This document shows, piece after piece, positions 1-13,269 of a DNA stretch of 64,000 nt (within the stretch, counting starts at the first letter, position 1; each line of letters opens with the position of its first letter). The notes beneath the pieces were generated by a model. That model was not told where the DNA came from, made no database searches, and saw nothing but the letters and a program-made list of their open reading frames with translations. The stretch is taken from the NCBI RefSeq assembly GCF_036884655.1, contig NC_088327.1:13146001-13210000 (forward strand), given 5' to 3'. This DNA comes from Musa acuminata AAA Group. Lineage: Eukaryota; Streptophyta; Magnoliopsida; Zingiberales; Musaceae. Made by a program: the position numbers and the translations under genes.

Positions 1-285
1 GACTAGAGATTAGACGAGGGGGAACATGTGGCTACCTCATATTATATTTCACTCTGATGATTGTTCATGCACTAGAACAAGTGCTTAGGGGACCTACGGA
101 TGTAGTAGTTAGAAGAGATGAAATGATTAATATTAGTAATTCGAGGAAAGACAAAGGAAGACTTAAAAAGACTTTAATAGAAACTATAAATAAAGATTTA
201 AGTATTCTAAACTTAACTAAATATATAATTTTTTTATATATCTTAATGATGGCAAAAGATCCATATAGTTAACTCCAAATAATTG
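1..285 (+). mobile_element. 3' relic of an RTE-type LINE (reverse transcriptase C-terminus)
   Basis: The plus frame from about 57 to 272 reads RPTDVVVRR and, after a few residues, GRLKKTLIETINKDL. This resembles the C-terminal tail of plant RTE-clade non-LTR reverse transcriptases (RPxDAPVRR...RGRGRPKKTxxExxxxDL). Upstream and downstream frames are broken by stops, and the catalytic RT and endonuclease domains lie outside the window or are lost. It is a dead fragment. The family call rests on this short motif alone. Confidence 0.55.
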
Positions 286-2045
286 AGACTTATGATTGTG
301 TTGTTATTGTATTGTACTTGCACTAATTGGTAAAGATGATATAAAAGTTTTGTACGTTACTAGTGAGTGTCATCTCATAAAAGGAGAAAAGCATTGGGAA
401 AAAACCAAGAATCATTTTTAGAAATAAGCTTTTCATTAATATGTCATTGCGTTTGGATGGCATCAGAGCAGCAATATGATTAGTCGCGGTTTTGGTAGAC
501 AATGAGGAAACATGATTTTTAGCCTATTAAATATACAACTTAAGTAAAGAAAGAGAAAATAGTAGAAGCAGAATTTTCTGGCATTTGTTAATGTCACTAG
601 TGCTAAAGAGGACGTCAACAACATTAAAGGCAAAGATAGCTGGTGGTCTTTGTTCCTCACAAAGCTTATTAACTCATATCTTTTTCTTTTTCGTTTTTGT
701 CGAGTACTTCTTTAATTCATAAACCAGAACTCTTTCTGGGGACTGTTTTGAAGATGAGTCATGTTTCTTTCATATTACGTACAATCACTTGCAGTTTTTT
801 GTTTTAAGAAAAACTGACAATAGAGTACACCTTAGCAATATTCTGATGTAGTTGGGTAGTTGCATTGAGCTCTTTCTGATGAATGAGTCATGGATCCCTA
901 ATTCTCTGTTCTTTTCCATCTTTTTGCAGAAAAAGAAATTTTGCTTCTGAATCATCTCAACAATGCAAAACGATGCAGTATTTCCATTCCGCAGTTTGCA
1001 AAGTGCATATATGATACGTGTAAACATGTGTATATGTTTGGATCTGAACCATTTTTTATGAGTTTCGGTTCTATTGTGTGCAGAACAAATTTGGAAGAGA
1101 TGCAAATCTTATCAATTTCTAGTCTATTCTAAAATCAGCATTGTGTTGACTATATATAAAGCATCAAGTTTGGACAGCACTAAACTCAAAAATTTTTGTA
1201 GTCTATCGAATTTTCCTAAATGGATCAACTATAAATTCCTGCATGCTCTCTTTTTGCTGTGTGTACTTCTGATAGCTGTTTACATATATACAGAGGTTGG
1301 ATATTGTTTTCATGAATTGTTCCTCTATACTTGAGTTGACTAAATCCCAACTGTATGCAACTCTGCCAATTGCTACACTTCATATATGCACCGGTGTGTT
1401 CTGAAGGTGCAAGAGAGCATGTGAATATCAAATACATTTATATATAGAGATCAATTAATTATGCATTGACAAACAAAGCATAACAGGAGAATTAACAATG
1501 AAACCTTGTGCCTAAAGCCTTTTCCATTGCATGTTGCTGGTGAATAATAGAACAAGGTTTAAGATGGGAAGAAAATATCCATAGCTTATCTTCACTAAGT
1601 ATATATGAACATTTAATGATTTATTACATAGTGAGTTAAATGTATATAAATAGGCAGCATTCTGATTCTGTTGCAGGAACAAATACAGAAGTGATGCCAT
1701 TCCAGGTCGTGTGGTAGCTTTGCGGTATTCCGACATAAGCTTGTTAAACTCTCGGATCGGAGGATAACCACAATTAGTGATGAGAAATTATGTGCGTATT
1801 ATTTGCGATGAATCATGCATCATTTTTGCCTATTTGCCATACTAAGTTTAGTCGAAACTGAATCAGCTTGTAAAAAGAACATTTTGGAAAAGAAATTTGG
1901 CATTGTCTTAGAGAAGATAATGCATCTTTGAGTAAATAAAATGTACTGGTAAATCGTACATCTACAATCTGAATACAATGAAGACCTGTAGATAAAAAGT
2001 TGACTTTATAGTAACTTTATGTGCTGATGATTGATTTTTCTTCAC
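286..2045. other. Intergenic, no gene recognised
   Basis: AT-rich sequence with only short unsupported ORFs on both strands. The last part is the 3' flank of the minus-strand methyltransferase gene. I see no RNA gene or intact transposon. Confidence 0.5.
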
Positions 2046-3689
2046 TCATTGTGTCTTTCTTAGAACAATTAGTAGGTGAGAACTTTTTATTTCTTCTTTA
2101 AGCATTAGTTGACTGAGCAGTCCTCCATAAACATGGAACAAGGTATCGATAATTGCTTCGCCAAAGTGGTGGCTGATCATTGATTCTTGTATGGCTCTAA
2201 TGGCCATTGATGTGATTCTGGCATCCTTTAGAGGATCTCCAGTGCTTGTGCTCAGCTCATGAGTTTGTATGTAATCGATCGTAAAAGACCCTTCTCTGTG
2301 CACTTCATCTTCAATCTCCCTCGCCGACGGAGCATAAAATGGCACATTGTATGTATCAACCTTCTCTTCATCAATCATTTCCTGAGAACAACATAATTTG
2401 TGAGAGGTGGTATCATAGAAATGATCTAAGATGCAGTCTTCTAGGAATAGAGATATTGCTTTAGTTCCATTGCTACATTCTCCTGCCATGATCCTTGATG
2501 AAAATGTATTTAGATGATGTAGTAACATTGAAATTGACATAAAATTCATCTCAAAGAATCTAAAATGAAAAAAAAGAACTTTACAACCTCATTCGGAGGA
2601 GTATGATGAGTTGGTATCAATGCATTTCAAATAAACCAATCGAGTGAATAGAGGATAAATAGGTAAGGATTGAATGAACATAGAGGAAAAGAAGGCTAAG
2701 AATTGCACTCACTTGTGAGATCATAATGGCAAAAGACTGGTCTAACACTTCCCACAAGACTCTTGTGCTCTTATCACTGTGATCATCAGTTGTTCTTCCT
2801 AACATCGCGACAACCATTCGCCCACCGAGATGTAACTCTTCGGATCTTGATCTGAGAAAGAGGCTGAATTCTTTCTGAAACTGCTCAAAGTAAGCTAATG
2901 CAACAACAGGGGGGCTTGTGTTAGATATGTACATCTTCCCCTTGTTAATTGGCCTGCCATTGATGTCAACAAGCCCTGGAGGAACCTGCAAGAATCATTC
3001 TTGTTCTACAATTAAGAGGGAATGCAGGAGAAAACTCCACTTTAATTACTTCACTAACTATGGATTTCTACAACATATCAGAAAAGATATAGTTGTGAGA
3101 ATGCACACTGAGAGCTAACCTGGGAAAGCCAGTGCAAGCTATAGCATGAGTAGATGAAACTGAGACTGTCTCTTGGAAACAGCCTGCCATAGAATGAACC
3201 AGGAGTTGCTGAAAAGTATACAGATGGAGCCATGCCTCCATGCAACTCGATGCCTTCTTTGAGCTTCTTAATGAACAATGGAAGGCTCAGAAACATAGAA
3301 TTGAAGTCATTGGATGGAAGATCATTGAGGAACACCATGAATTCTGGTGCTGGCTTCGCTGACCGTCGTGCCATCACATGAATGGCTTCGATGATATCTC
3401 CGATTAGAGGCAGGGCATTACTCCCCGACGAGCATCCAAGATCAACAAAAGTGAAGCTTTCTGGCATCTCTGAAGCGTAAGCATCTACCGCTGACTCCAC
3501 TATGATATGCTTCATGGCATCCATACTCTTCTTCTGAAGGAAGAGATAACAACTGGCATTAAGAAATCATGAAAATTTAGGGACATTGGTGGCTTTCTGA
3601 GGTAAGATTTTTACCTGTAGGGAACAATTTTGAGCATAACTGGCCTCATCCAGCCCTTCTTTCATGTGAAGAACACTCTCCACATCCAT
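2046..3689 (-). CDS. SABATH family carboxyl methyltransferase (salicylate/benzoate/jasmonate methyltransferase-like)
   Basis: Predicted S-adenosylmethionine-dependent O-methyltransferase that would methylate a small carboxylic acid, as salicylate, benzoate, jasmonate or indole-acetate enzymes of this family do. The substrate cannot be read from the sequence. Four exons on minus: 3689-3615, 3533-3120, 2985-2713 and 2381-2046, all GT-AG and phase 0, giving 365 aa, the usual family length. The start MDVESVLHM matches the family start; an in-frame ATG at 3752 would add 21 non-family residues. Motifs: SAM site VDLGCSSGSN (about residues 55-64), FLNDLPSNDFN, PGSFYGRLFP, and SLHWLSQVP at the exon 2/3 join with the His-Trp pair of the substrate pocket. 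The C-terminal half keeps HFGEAI. No frameshift or stop is seen, so the gene looks intact. Expression is unknown. Confidence is high for the family and low for the substrate. Confidence 0.9.
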
Positions 3690-5396
3690 GGTGACAAGTT
3701 TGGAGGTCCTTGGAGGAGGCTCACAGGATACCATTGCTTCTTTAGATGTCAATTCAGCTTTAGATTTCCCTCCATCTTTTGTCGTCTACTTCTCCTATAT
3801 CTGACTACCGAAGGATTAGATGTTGGATCACATGCTGAAACATTCTTAAAATTAATCTGTCAAAGAAAAAGCAACTTGTGAAGGGTCTGAGAGCCATTTC
3901 TCTCATGTCAAATTGACATGCTTGACCATACTATCTGTGTCAGTCCTAACAATTACAGCTCACATCTCCCATCTTTCATCTGCAAGTTACCTAAGACTTT
4001 CTTAACTGTTATTCTTGTCAGTCCTATCTATCACATCTACTATTTTTCAGTGTAATATGTGGGGCTTATATGAAGGAACAGTTGAAATATGAGATGAGAT
4101 CGAGGGTATGATTGAAATGCAAGGGGATGGGCATTCTGGGAGTCCACCTACTAGAAAAGAAACCATGTGAATCACATTAGACCTCCCAAGTGGAGTCGGC
4201 ATCTGATCATGTGAATCATGACTCATATCATCAGTTGTAGGGATGTCATATCAATTGTACTCACAATATTTCATAATGAAAAAGATATCTCATAATCACC
4301 TGCACCCCTGCAATCACAATATACTTGATTAGATGTTTGCAGAAATATGCATTAACATGGAATTCAAAAGCTCAATTTGTGCAGCAAAGACATCATCTAC
4401 CATGGTTTGATCTTTCCATGTAACTTTACCAATTGTGCACTTTTGAAGCCAAGTTATTGTTATCAGGGCCCTGTTTCCTTTATTTGAGCACTTCCTAGCT
4501 TAAAACATTCATCCCTGTAATGGATCCTATGATGGATTACAATGGAGCATGATAGTAAGTAACAAGAACCATTGACCAAAATAATATCCAAGTAGCAAAA
4601 CATCGACCATTAATCAACTCAGATATTATAGCAATTCAAATCTTGAAGGAATTATGAACAGTGACAAAGGTAGAACAAGCTTGAACAGGTTATAGTAGGT
4701 GTTAATGGTCAAAAAGTTAATCACTAGTTACCCTTCTTAATTGTTCTGGAAATCATTGCAAGGATCATAATAGCAATTAGATTCAAACCATGATCAGTAG
4801 ATGATACACCCTGGTATTTGGAAGAGTTGAACATCATTGAGATAGAACTTTTTCTGTACAGTAAAAATGATCCTCGAAATATCATGACATGCATTTTTCA
4901 GATTTGATTTGATCCTGATTCCACCATTTTCTTTCCTTCTAATTTTCCCACTTAGAAGCAGCTGATGCTCTTCATACATATCAAGGAGCACCCAACATTT
5001 TTTGTTTCATGTCTCTGTCTATACATCATTTACAGTAAAATCAGCATCACACCATGTAGATTATCTGCTGCCATAACAATCTTAATTTTTCTTCAAGCAT
5101 GTAAAAAAAAAAAAAGGCAAAAACATTTCTATTTCAGAAACTCACAAGAGAAAATACAACAAACAGAAAGATATTGTCTCTACCATTCACCTCCTTTGCA
5201 GAAACAAAATCTTAAGAGCTGAAATGATACCAATGGAAGCCAAACTTATGATCCAGGACACATATACCTTTGATTAGATTTGAGGTAATGGCAGAGATTT
5301 ATAAGCATCCCATCCCTTGAGTGCTCCACAAGATTCATAAGGAGTGGAAGAAATGATGCACCAAGCTTTGGAGGAAGAGCAGAAGGGATGTCTGCC
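3690..5396. other. Upstream region of the methyltransferase, possibly a 5'-UTR intron
   Basis: No coding region recognised. If the TATA-like site at 5397-5408 drives the methyltransferase, the leader exon would run from about 5375 to 5268 and end at a plausible donor (AAG/GTATATG on minus). Most of this stretch would then be a 1.5-kb leader intron. This is inference from one TATA and one donor; the matching acceptor just upstream of 3689 is not clear. Confidence 0.25.
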
Positions 5397-5408
5397 ATTT
5401 ATATAGAG
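5397..5408 (-). promoter_or_regulatory. TATA-box candidate, minus strand
   Basis: On minus this reads CTCTATATAAAT, a good plant TATA box. It is followed at normal distance by a pyrimidine-rich stretch (ATCCCTTCTGCTCTTCC) that could be a leader. No long ORF begins directly downstream, so it could serve the methyltransferase through a spliced leader, or be chance in AT-rich DNA. Confidence 0.3.
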
Positions 5409-7061
5409 TTGAATGGGTTCAGAATCATTTCATTTTGGGAGCAGATGGCAATAAAATATACTTCTGTTGTGTGCTTACTGTGAGTTTTCTTGATTTGTTT
5501 GCTGTGCTCCTCATGGCAGCAATGATGCTGCAGATTTAGTGCTTCACTGTTCATCTGCAATGAGAATCTAATTAGTCAAACCAAAGAATGTAAAAGGCAG
5601 AAGTCAAAGCTGACCATTGGTTGGCTGGAGTTTCACTTGCTCAACTTCCACAGGAGGAAAATAACATCATGACAATGCATCAATAGTGTTACTGCTTTGA
5701 GGTCAGCTGACCAGTAGGCTTCTACTTTTTAATTTCCTTGACTGGACAATCTCTTTTGTGTAAGTGAATGTTTTGGAGATGCTTTCAACAACCACCAAAC
5801 CAACAACAAGATCAACTATATAAATCTTTTTTCATTATTAAGTAATATATAAAATTCTAGTTAATCAAAAATATTTTATAGTAAAATCTTCTTTCATCTC
5901 TTTCTATTTTTCTACACACCATTAACACTATTCGATTATTTTACATGTTTTCTTCTCTTGTTATCCCTTATTAGGTTTAAACCTAATCATCCACAGATGT
6001 ATTTAATTAATCTTTCTTTATAACTTCATACAGTCACCTCAATATTCTCATCTTAATCATACTTATCTTTTTCTTTCTTTGAAAGTAAGGTAAAAATTAT
6101 GGATTACACCTCTGTTCTCTTAAAATTTGCAAATAGTTACTTCATATGTTCTACAGCAACTTTATATCCACCACAATGATTATATATCATTTATCATAAA
6201 TAAAGAGTTCATGCATGTTCATCTAAAATCTTAAATTTGTAGATAAAAATAATTTCTTTCAATTTATATTCTTAATTCTCATCTTTGAGTGCTGGATTAT
6301 GCAGTTGATCCAAGTTCAACATATGAAGATTAAAATGTTCAGACAAGACATGATATATATATAATATAATTAGCTTTAAGATCATTGATTGAAGAATCTA
6401 ATTGTGGGTTTAGTTAACTCCGGGAGACAAATCAGAGAGTGGAAGCCATTGTTTTTGTTGTTGAGGCTGACAGCGTTGAGAATCTTGTAGTGGTGGCCTG
6501 CGTCTGGTACCCATCGATACACACCCTCCACAACTGATGGCCAGCCTTCTCCACTGCTGTATGCCATATTCTACTACTACGTAGAGCTGACTTGTTCTTC
6601 TCTTCATAAAGGAAAAAGAAGATGAAAAGGCTAAATTAATGCCTTGGTAGATATTATTATTATCAGTTTTAGTGATTTGATTCTAAGACTAATTCAAGGC
6701 AGGCAATTTTTTGCGATAGAAGCATGTATGAAATAGGTAGATTTTGGGTCCAATATCTTTTAATCAGATTTGGGATAGATTTGAATAAGAAAGTTGGTAA
6801 CTGAGTTAAGTTCAGAGTCAATTTTGAGTACATACATAATTGGTTCATGATGAAGTTTGCAGGCACTGCTTAGTAACATTCCTTTATTTAATGATAGCAT
6901 GTCAGGGTATTTTTGTTACTTGCTTTATCTAAACCACTTAAATTGGAATTTAGTATCTTAATCATGTTTCGGCTGGGTTTCGAGGGGCTAATAATATTAA
7001 AAAAAAAATAGAATTCTTGATCTTTTTTCAATTGTGCCATAGATAAATTTGGAATTTCTCA

Positions 7062-7100
<39 letters not shown>

Positions 7101-10100
7101 TTATTTATTTTCAAGTCCTTCTACATACTTTGCATGAGGTTTGATGGTATGGGTTGGATTTTTTAGTATCGGCATTTATCTGACCTGCTTAAACTGGATT
7201 TAAGTATCTCTTAATCTGGTTTCGGATGGGTTCCAGGAAGAAAATAAGTACTAAAAAATTTAATAATATATATACATGAGATTTAATTTTTAGGCTTAAT
7301 TATAGTTCTCAATTTATTTATGTTTTGGGTCAAACTCATTTTTAGGCCAAGCCACACACTTCCATATCATCAGAATAAATACTGTTGTTCTTCTCTCTCT
7401 ATATGTATCCATAGGATTACTAATCTAATAGGAAGCATGCATTGTGTGAATGGTACCAACAATTTATCAGCAGTGCGCAAGCAAAAAAGTCAAAGTCAAA
7501 AACTAAATGCAAATTGACATCAAATACTGTTGTAGAATTCACTGATACATCTCCCATAGCAGCGAGTCTTGACTTCTTGTGAGCATTGTAGCCAGTGGCC
7601 AAGTCAACTGGGAAAAAGCCTTGCAGAGAAGAATATGCCTCCTGCATTCTTTTCAGTGCTAGGAAGCTTTTGTTTCTCCTCTCCTCTTTTGTCACCCTAA
7701 GCTACCAAGAAATGCAATGTCTGCAATCTGCAATCTTTTTCTGTTCCTCTGATCTTCAACTTACCATGCACATGATACTTTTTAGAACCATCGGTATAAT
7801 ATGATATAGGTGATATTTACCGGTTCGACAACCTAACAGTAAGCCGATCAGAATAAATCGGACTGTTCAAGCCCAGTATAAGGCATATTGGACGGTATGA
7901 GCCTATTATAACCTATTTATACATATATATATAATAATTTTCTTGTTGTACTTTGTTGTGCTTCCTCCAGTAGAATGGCTACACAGTATGACTCATTCAG
8001 GTTGGATGGAAGATGACTATGATGAATTGTCTTGGTCATAGTATGATTTGGGGAGCTTGGAAAAATTATATATCCAATAAAAGCAAAAGTTTTCAAAGGT
8101 ATGTATGTGATATTCTTTGTCCATGAAACAAGTCAAAAATGGTTCCCAGTTGTTCTTCTTAAAGAACTTATACAGATATGTAGTTGTGGGCCTGTGGCAC
8201 TTCTGTTGATTCTGTTTGTTGTGCTCACAAAGAAATGTAGAGAAGCTACACTAGATTTTACTTTTTGGAGCACAAATAAATACTATGAAAATGCTGATAA
8301 TGCTGTACTGAATGATACATTCAAATTTACTATTTGTGCCAGTTGAATGTGAAGAAAATAAAGAAATGTAGAGAACCAGTCAACTAATGTAGCAAGTCAA
8401 TCTTTTAAATAAGAGGATATATGTGATTCATCAACTATTTTTGGGTAATTTGCTTCATCATTTTTATTTCATTAGTTTTTGTTCTTTAAAATCTGAATTA
8501 TGCTACCTTACAGTAATACATTACCAAAATTAAAAAGTCAGATTTATTCTCTTAAACAAGTGATTTTTGATCTTGACTTGCTGTCTCAATACTTAATCTC
8601 TTATAACTCTCATTCCTGTAAATGAGCTTGAGAAAGAAACTAAATAAGCCCTTTTCTATCTAGATTTTATATTCAATGCATCCGACATTATACTCGACTA
8701 AAAATATTAGGCTACATCTTTTAGGAGTTAGATTCCGATCGATTAAATTAAGTTTTCGAGTTGGACTTACTTGGAAAAGATCCTTGAAAGAAGAGTATCA
8801 AAGTTCATGGTTTGGTCCCTGATTAATGTCTAAACAGTTTAATTCAGAAGCTAATTTTAAATGAAGAAAAAGTTTGTCAATTTTCACATCTTTATTATTT
8901 TTGCTAAATTTGTTCAATCATTTTTTCTGTACTATTTCTTTTGCAAGATATTCAGATTTTGAAGGTCATTTAACAGAGTGGATTCCGCAGGACCCATTCT
9001 TCATTAAGGATGACAAAGGTCATAGATGATGGAGCAGACTTCAGACTCTCCTGACACACAATTATATCCTTTAATCATCTCATTAATAAATGAAGCTTGA
9101 GAGTTAGATCCATCAACACAGTTAATTCTATCACACATGCAGTTTATGCAACTTACAAGCTACATTTACAAAAACCATTCTCAAACTGAAAGATAAACAT
9201 CTGTATACTTGGAAATATACTCTGCATGCAGAATATATATGTTCATGCATCACTTGAACACATACAAGATACCTAAATAGTTACCTAAACGAGACTAAGT
9301 TGGTAGAGCTTTCTTTTTCTCTTTTGTTGTGGAAAGGTATCTCTCATACTACTGGTTTTATCTTGCCTCATGAACTGGGGATAAAATTTGCAAGCTGAAG
9401 GATGAGGTTGAGCTGCCTATTTTGCAAAACTCATCACATGGAGATCATCTGTTCTTGTTTGGTGGTGGAGGTTTTCTTAGCCACAATAAATTTCCTTTGA
9501 GTAATATTATTTGGCATCATCTGTTCTTGCAAAATACCACAAGGCTTGTGATGTATAACAGTAACCATTCACTCCCAAAATGAAGCTGCTGCAAAGCTGG
9601 GATAAATCCTCCCAGCCATTTGGCATTTCATCACTTCTAGTAGAAATTTATAATCAGGGCATCCTTGTTAATCTATGGTATTGTCCATCTTCTTCTTTTT
9701 TGTGTCCTTCTGTGGCTTTCAGCTGGCATTTAGGTACTCTAGATATATTGCGCCTCTCATTGACCTGCATATGATGCATGAATCCTTGAAATCTGGATGA
9801 CAACAGTCTCACATGGATGTTGACAAAATCAGGATAGTTTATGGTGGAGATCTTATCCTTGTACAACTTTTTGACTTTGTTCTGCATTCAAGTGCGGTTC
9901 TTGCTTCACTTAGAAAAGTCACCTTCACATGGAGTACTGCATTCTGTACGAAGCCATTAGAGAGTCCAATAAGCACGTTTTCAGTGACTCTGCACATCAT
10001 GTTCGTGGATGGAGATGGATTCCACAGTGGACACAAGAACATGTCCAAGAAATACAGAGAACTATTCCTCTCTGGCTTTAGATCGACATAGCAAATGCCA

Positions 10101-10126
10101 AACAAAACCAACATGTTGCATGAGCA
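5409..10126. other. Intergenic, no confident gene
   Basis: Mostly AT-rich. It holds a TA microsatellite (7066-7097). It also holds a short stretch near 7795-7930 rich in CGGTAT/ACCGG-like words that looks like repeat debris, and the 3' flank of the SLAH gene. Three short minus ORFs (6382-6607, 7420-7695, 9839-10114) match no family I know. Confidence 0.4.
7066..7097. repeat. (TA)n microsatellite
   Basis: About 16 TA units followed by TTTA units. Confidence 0.95.
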
Positions 10127-11638
10127 TCAGGGCGAACACGGCGGCGCGAAGGGGTCATTGCCGTGGGGAAGGAGGTCGCCGGCCTTGATCGCGGTGAAGA
10201 CGATGAGGGCGACGGTGACCAGCACGGAGAGGACGGCGAGGACGAGCATGAGGGCGTTGGAGACGCCTCCCTCCACCTCCTGTGCGTACTCGGTGGCCGC
10301 CAGCGCCAGCACCGTCAGCGGGAAGGAGTACGCCCACCATGCAACGTTGAACCGCCTCATCGACCTCTTGAACAGAGCAGGCCGCGAGACCTGCACAGGC
10401 AGGCGATCGATTGCATCAAGGCATTCAACCCGATGTGAAGACGTATGAGCATGGAAAGGGATCGCAGAACTTGCGTTCTTGACCTTCTTACATGGACTCT
10501 ATGAACTGTAACGTGTGTGCGACGCAACTCTACGTACGTCAAATTTAGCCGCGGGCTAAAGTAGTCGCGAATGCTAAAGATGATGATGATGATGATGTCC
10601 GATGCGTCAAATAAGATCTTTAGATCCTATGTTTGATGAATAGGTGGAAGATAGATTGAGAGACAGCGACAGTGTTTAGCTCCCTAGATTCTTTCTCAAT
10701 CCAGACTACATGATGGCGATGCGTGGTGGGAAGAAATTGGCGAAGTAGAAGGTAATTACCAGGGAGGCAAATAGGAAGAGGGAGAGGAAGAAGAGCATCT
10801 TGGACCCCGTACCGAAGGATCCGGAGATGGAATCCCAGGCCAAGCTGGCCATGCTGGGGGCGGCGATGAAGAGGAAGAAGACGGGGCGGAGCATGGCGGG
10901 AAGGCTGTTGCACCCGACGAACCGCTGGTACAGCGTCACGAAGAGGACGAGGTAGTGCGCCATGCCGAGGGAGAACATACAGGTGGCGATCTCCTCCCAC
11001 CCCATCCTTGCCGCCGCCCTCGCGCAGACCAGGTTCCCGATCACCGTGATCTGGCTCGTGGGGTTCGCCACCATCGACAGGAACTTCTTCCCCTCGGTGA
11101 ACCACTGGCCGTAGATCTTGACATCGAACATGAGGATGGGAACGGAGAAGACCCACCAAAGCACGCGGTACAGAGCAGCGCCGGGGTGGAGGAAGGCGGG
11201 GGTGGACTGGAGGAGGAGGAGCCACGAGATCCACGGCGCAAAGAGGTAGTTCACGCCGACATGGTGGGAGAACTCGGCCTTGACGCAGCGGAACCGGAGG
11301 AAGCAGCGGAGGGCGTAGAGGAAGCAGAGTGCGACGAGGACGGCGAGGGCCACGGACCAGACGAGGACGTACGTGGCGGAGGGTAGCAAGCGGACGACGA
11401 GGCGGAGGGCCCGGGAGTCGGTGCTTGGCTCGCTGAGGGTCTTCCACAGTAGTGCCTGGCCGCAGAGCGACAGGCTGATGCGGAAGTAGCCGGCATGGAA
11501 GCCCCCAAGCTTGGACATAGCTTTCATGGCTACTACTGAGTCGAGCACTTTGGTCTGAGCTTTAGCGCTCGTAGCAGTAGTAGTAGTAGTGGCAATAGGA
11601 AGTTGGTGCTCTCTTCCCTCCATCAACGAAGACAACAT
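10127..11638 (-). CDS. SLAC1-homologue S-type anion channel, SLAH1/SLAH4-like
   Basis: Predicted plasma-membrane anion channel subunit of the SLAC1/SLAH family, with about ten membrane helices. Two exons on minus: 11638-10760 and 10390-10127, joined in phase 0 across a 369-bp GT-AG intron, giving 380 aa. The N-terminus is short, with no long cytosolic regulatory tail, which is typical of SLAH1/SLAH4 and not of SLAC1/SLAH3. Family signatures: FHAGYFRISLSLCGQALLWK, YGQWFTEGKKFLSMVANPTS, SLGMAHYLVLFVTLYQR, and in exon 2 FNVAWWAYSFPLTVLALA. The start could be Met-1 (11638) or Met-6 (MEGREHQ, 11623). The ORF extends to an ATG at 11803, but that lies upstream of the TATA box. Arabidopsis SLAH1 is known to act with SLAH3 in chloride loading of root xylem; the same role here is inference. 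The exons are strongly GC-rich, unlike the flanks, and so show many false ORFs in other frames. Confidence 0.92.
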
Positions 11639-11736
11639 AAGAAGAAGAAGAAGATGATGATGATGATGATGATGTTTCAAGATCTTTGTGGCTCGAGCTT
11701 GCGTTTCACTAGAAGAAGGTAGGTAGGTAATGGAGC

Positions 11737-11745
11737 TATATATAC
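11737..11745 (-). promoter_or_regulatory. TATA box of the SLAH gene
   Basis: TATATATA on minus, about 100 bp upstream of the chosen start codon. Transcription would begin near 11710, giving a leader of about 70 nt. The site excludes the upstream in-frame ATG at 11803. Confidence 0.55.
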
Positions 11746-13269
11746 AGATTGAAGTGATCCATGTCTCTGCCTTGTTGGACTTTTGAGAGTTGATATGAAG
11801 CACTACACCTCCAAGTTGGACTAGAAAGGAAAGAAAAGGCTTATGGAAACAATATAATGAGGACTTTGGTTAGATTATATGGATATTGGGTCGGTCAAAT
11901 CATTGGTCAACGTAGCATTCTAGTTTTGGATGTGATGCTGTTATCATCAGCATTGGTTTGGCTACCCATTGCCACAGTACCCAACTCCCCAATCTGCTTG
12001 ATGATTGGAGAGGAGAGTGTGGGGCTCACATATAATGTGAAATTTTGCATATATATTGAGGGTTGGGAACCAAAAGTGTAGCTTCTGCAGTTGGATTTCT
12101 TAAAGTTGAATGAAAGATTAGGAAAACAAGAGCAGATGATAATATACATCCAAATTATATATATTATACTCAGATGAAACTTAAATATTTAGCTATAAGA
12201 CTGTAACTTGGAAGATCAACTGGATCAATGACCTTTAAAGGAAAAGATAGCAATCTGTCCTAATTGATACCTACCAAAATCTTATCTTTCTATGATTTTA
12301 TTAACAGGATGTTTGCTGTCTAACATCATGCTGCAATACATAACATTTATATGCATCATTTGAAAGTATATAATATTGTTTCATATCTTGGTTCTACTTT
12401 TCATATAGCAGGAGATACTGAACCAAAGCAATAGTTGTTCATGCACAAACAATATTAGTTCAACTAAACATTAAGTACTTTGCATTTTTTTCCTTAGAAA
12501 AAGAAAGAAAAAAAGAGACCTACATGAGCATAACAATAGTGTTTTCAGCTATCCACACTGTCCAACAAAAAAATTTGTTTATTTATTTATGTTACTTTTA
12601 TGGTAAAAAGAAAAAGCAGAAAGTAACCTTAGGTTAGGACAGGTCATTTAGGATATGTTGATGGTGATTGTCCTTGAAAAATAGAAATGACCTAAAAGTG
12701 AAGTATATGTGATGCACAAAACCATATAAAATAACAGCAGTGAAGCCATGGGGGGTCAGTGCTCTGTCCATTGAGGCATGGAGGGATGAAGTGAAGTGGA
12801 CAGCACAACCTGAGGTCAGTATCCAATGGCAGCAGCCATGGACTGTGACTGGTTAGTATTGGCTGAGGATCACACATCAACCTTTAAAATACCAGCACCA
12901 ACATCTCTTTTTATGAACACAAACCTACATCCATTGTCCCCACAACTGAAGAAAAGTAATGTAAGATTTTTTTTTTTGTTTCTGATAGGTAACATTCATG
13001 AGATTCAACTTCAGCTACACACAAGTGTATATACTTGGAGAGAAAAAGATTAGCCCTATAAATCCAACTAGAAATAACAACACATGTTTAAAGTACAGAA
13101 TACAAATCCTTTGATTCAGCTAAATTTCTTCTGTTATAGTAGGCTTTGGCCTAATCTATTTTTGCGACAAAAACAAATTGCTACTCAAGCCTGGCAAATA
13201 AACTTCTATGCAGCAGTTTGTAAGTTGACAAGAATTCTGGTTATTTTGTTCTTCTAAATCTTTATCACT

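Noticed and set aside
6382..6607. Two overlapping minus ORFs of about 60 codons
   Set aside because: No family resemblance, no clear promoter or partner exon, and two frames are equally open.
7420..7695. 91-codon minus ORF
   Set aside because: The sequence resembles no protein I know, and the opposite strand is also partly open. Not enough to call a gene.
10127..11508. Many long ORFs in other frames over the SLAH gene
   Set aside because: They are shadows caused by the GC-rich codon use of the real channel exons. Their products are low-complexity Arg/Pro/Gly or Asp/Glu runs.
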